From Sphaerisporangium viridialbum (GTDB lineage: Bacteria > Actinomycetota > Actinomycetes > Streptosporangiales > Streptosporangiaceae): 64,000 nt of DNA. The notes under the pieces are model-generated. The model had not been told where the DNA came from. It saw only the letters and a program-made list of their open reading frames with translations, and made no database searches. Location: contig NZ_CP187232.1 of NCBI RefSeq assembly GCF_049674955.1, forward strand, positions 558,001-622,000, in the 5' to 3' direction. Below are positions 63,198-64,000 of this stretch, piece after piece (positions within the stretch are counted from its first letter, which is position 1; every line of letters begins with the position of its first letter). The translations under genes were made by a program, and so were the position numbers.

Positions 63198-64000
63198 TCA
63201 GGCCGCCACCAGGCAGCGCTCGTCGATGGCGTCGACGAGGATGGAACACGCGGTGTCGACGACGTCTGCGGTCACGTTCAGGGGCGGGAGGATCCGTACG
63301 ACGCAGTCGTCACGCCCGCCGAGCTCGATGATCAGCCCCCGGCGCAGCGCGGCGGCCTGCACCTCGTGTGCCAGCTCGGTGGCCGGGCTTCCGTCGAGCG
63401 GATCGGCGAGCTCGACGCCCCACATCAGGCCGAGCCCGCGCACCTCCCGCACCCACGGGATCTTCGGCAGCATGGCCAGCCGGTCGGCGATCTGCTCGCC
63501 GCGCTCCCGGACGTTGGCCAGCACGTCGTCGCGCCGCATGATGCGCACGGCCTCGGCTCCGGCGGCGAACGCGAGCTGGTTGCCGCGGAAGGTCCCGATG
63601 TGCGCGCCCGGCGCCCAGACGTCCAGCCGCCGGTCGTACATGATGATCGCGACCGGGAGGCCGATGCCGCTCAGGGCCTTGGACGCCACGATCACATCGG
63701 GCTCGATGTCGTACTGCTCGAAGGCGAACCAGGTGCCCGTGCGCCCGCATCCGGTCTGCACCTCGTCCACGACGAGGGGGATGTCGAGCTCGCGGGTCAG
63801 GGCGCGCACCCGCTGGACGAACTCCTTGCGGGCCGGGATCACCCCGCCCTCGCCCTGCACCATCTCCAGGATCACCGCCGCCGGCAGCGGGATGCCGCCG
63901 TTCTTGTCGTGCAGCGACTGTTCGAGGTACCCGGCACAGTTGGTGCCGCACGTCTCGGGCACGAGTCCGAGCGGGCAGCGGGTGCAGTAGGAGTAGGGGA
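63198..64000 (-). CDS. Diaminobutyrate-2-oxoglutarate aminotransferase-like enzyme, partial
   Basis: A fold-type I PLP class III aminotransferase, open to the right edge (5' end outside the window; 266 codons visible). Motifs: CTRCPLGL then VPETCGTNCAGYLEQSL, VDEVQTGCGRTG (Asp near the PLP ring) and ASKALSGIGLP with the PLP Lys. The SKALSGIG form and the Cys-rich segment fit enzymes that make L-2,4-diaminobutyrate from aspartate semialdehyde. It lies 44 nt before the Pls-type gene in the same direction, so it probably supplies the monomer. Confidence 0.85.
   Translation of the reverse strand, partial: PYSYCTRCPLGLVPETCGTNCAGYLEQSLHDKNGGIPLPAAVILEMVQGEGGVIPARKEFVQRVRALTRELDIPLVVDEVQTGCGRTGTWFAFEQYDIEPDVIVASKALSGIGLPVAIIMYDRRLDVWAPGAHIGTFRGNQLAFAAGAEAVRIMRRDDVLANVRERGEQIADRLAMLPKIPWVREVRGLGLMWGVELADPLDGSPATELAHEVQAAALRRGLIIELGGRDDCVVRILPPLNVTADVVDTACSILVDAIDERCLVAA

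Noticed and set aside
61306..63990. 894-codon open frame on the plus strand
   Set aside because: Antisense to the Pls-type synthetase and aminotransferase, both of which have full sets of motifs.

Overview
The window is high-GC actinobacterial DNA. A menaquinone and complex I locus with mycobacterial-type menG/menJ/polyprenyl synthase order, a BldC regulator, a DUF4229 protein, many GTG starts, ATGA/GTGA-coupled operons and leaderless promoters (TANNNT 6-7 nt before the start codon) fit a filamentous actinomycete. Streptosporangiales is my best guess; this is inference, with no database search behind it.

Layout. (1) 1-6.1 kb, core: end of a probable resB, ccsB (cytochrome c assembly), a small PLDc_N membrane protein, a lethal-factor-like zinc metallopeptidase with a small partner, bldC, a DUF4229 protein, a secreted beta-propeller protein and menG. 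(2) 6.1-24.05 kb, respiratory operon: menJ, nuoA to nuoN complete and in canonical order, then a polyprenyl diphosphate synthase. A perfect Rex operator (TTGTGAA-N4-TTCACAA) precedes menJ, so quinone side-chain reduction and complex I are probably under NADH/NAD+ redox control together. (3) 24.06-26.9 kb: an F420-type oxidoreductase carrying an in-frame octapeptide minisatellite, rarD and msrA.

(4) 26.9-45.7 kb, accessory region and the most unusual part. The 3' end of msrA recurs downstream at least four times in the same orientation, near 28.5, 31.7, 39.1 and 44.0 kb, with a weak fifth trace at 33.7 kb. These copies split the region into modules: a frameshifted phosphotransferase; a secreted M28 peptidase; TetR+SDR; a frameshifted histidine kinase with its response regulator, membrane proteins, a hydrolase and MarR; and an N-terminal-HTH LuxR/ATPase regulator with VOC and DUF1801 proteins. 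A tyrosine-recombinase fragment lies just after msrA, IS3-like and IS1380-like transposase tails lie beside two copies, and a serine-recombinase fragment lies at the right edge near lgt. I read this as repeated site-specific accretion of DNA at the msrA 3' end, an att-delimited cassette array.

(5) 45.8-53 kb: an ECF41-like sigma factor with its carboxymuconolactone decarboxylase partner and a matching promoter, an AA10 polysaccharide monooxygenase, furA-katG, a truncated HxlR regulator and a DUF899 protein. (6) 53-57.4 kb: an HTH-TM-NBR1-Ig protein, a small secreted protein, a lipoprotein-like lytic transglycosylase and a membrane Ser/Thr kinase. A second, orphan copy of the NBR1-Ig gene 3' end sits at 57.3 kb. 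(7) 57.4-59 kb: a divergent SDR/TetR pair with paired palindromic operators. (8) 59-64 kb: a Pls/PosA-type single-module NRPS (adenylation, carrier, membrane and tandem terminal domains) preceded by a diaminobutyrate-type aminotransferase that runs off the right edge. Together they predict a cationic homopoly(amino acid), possibly poly-L-2,4-diaminobutyrate.
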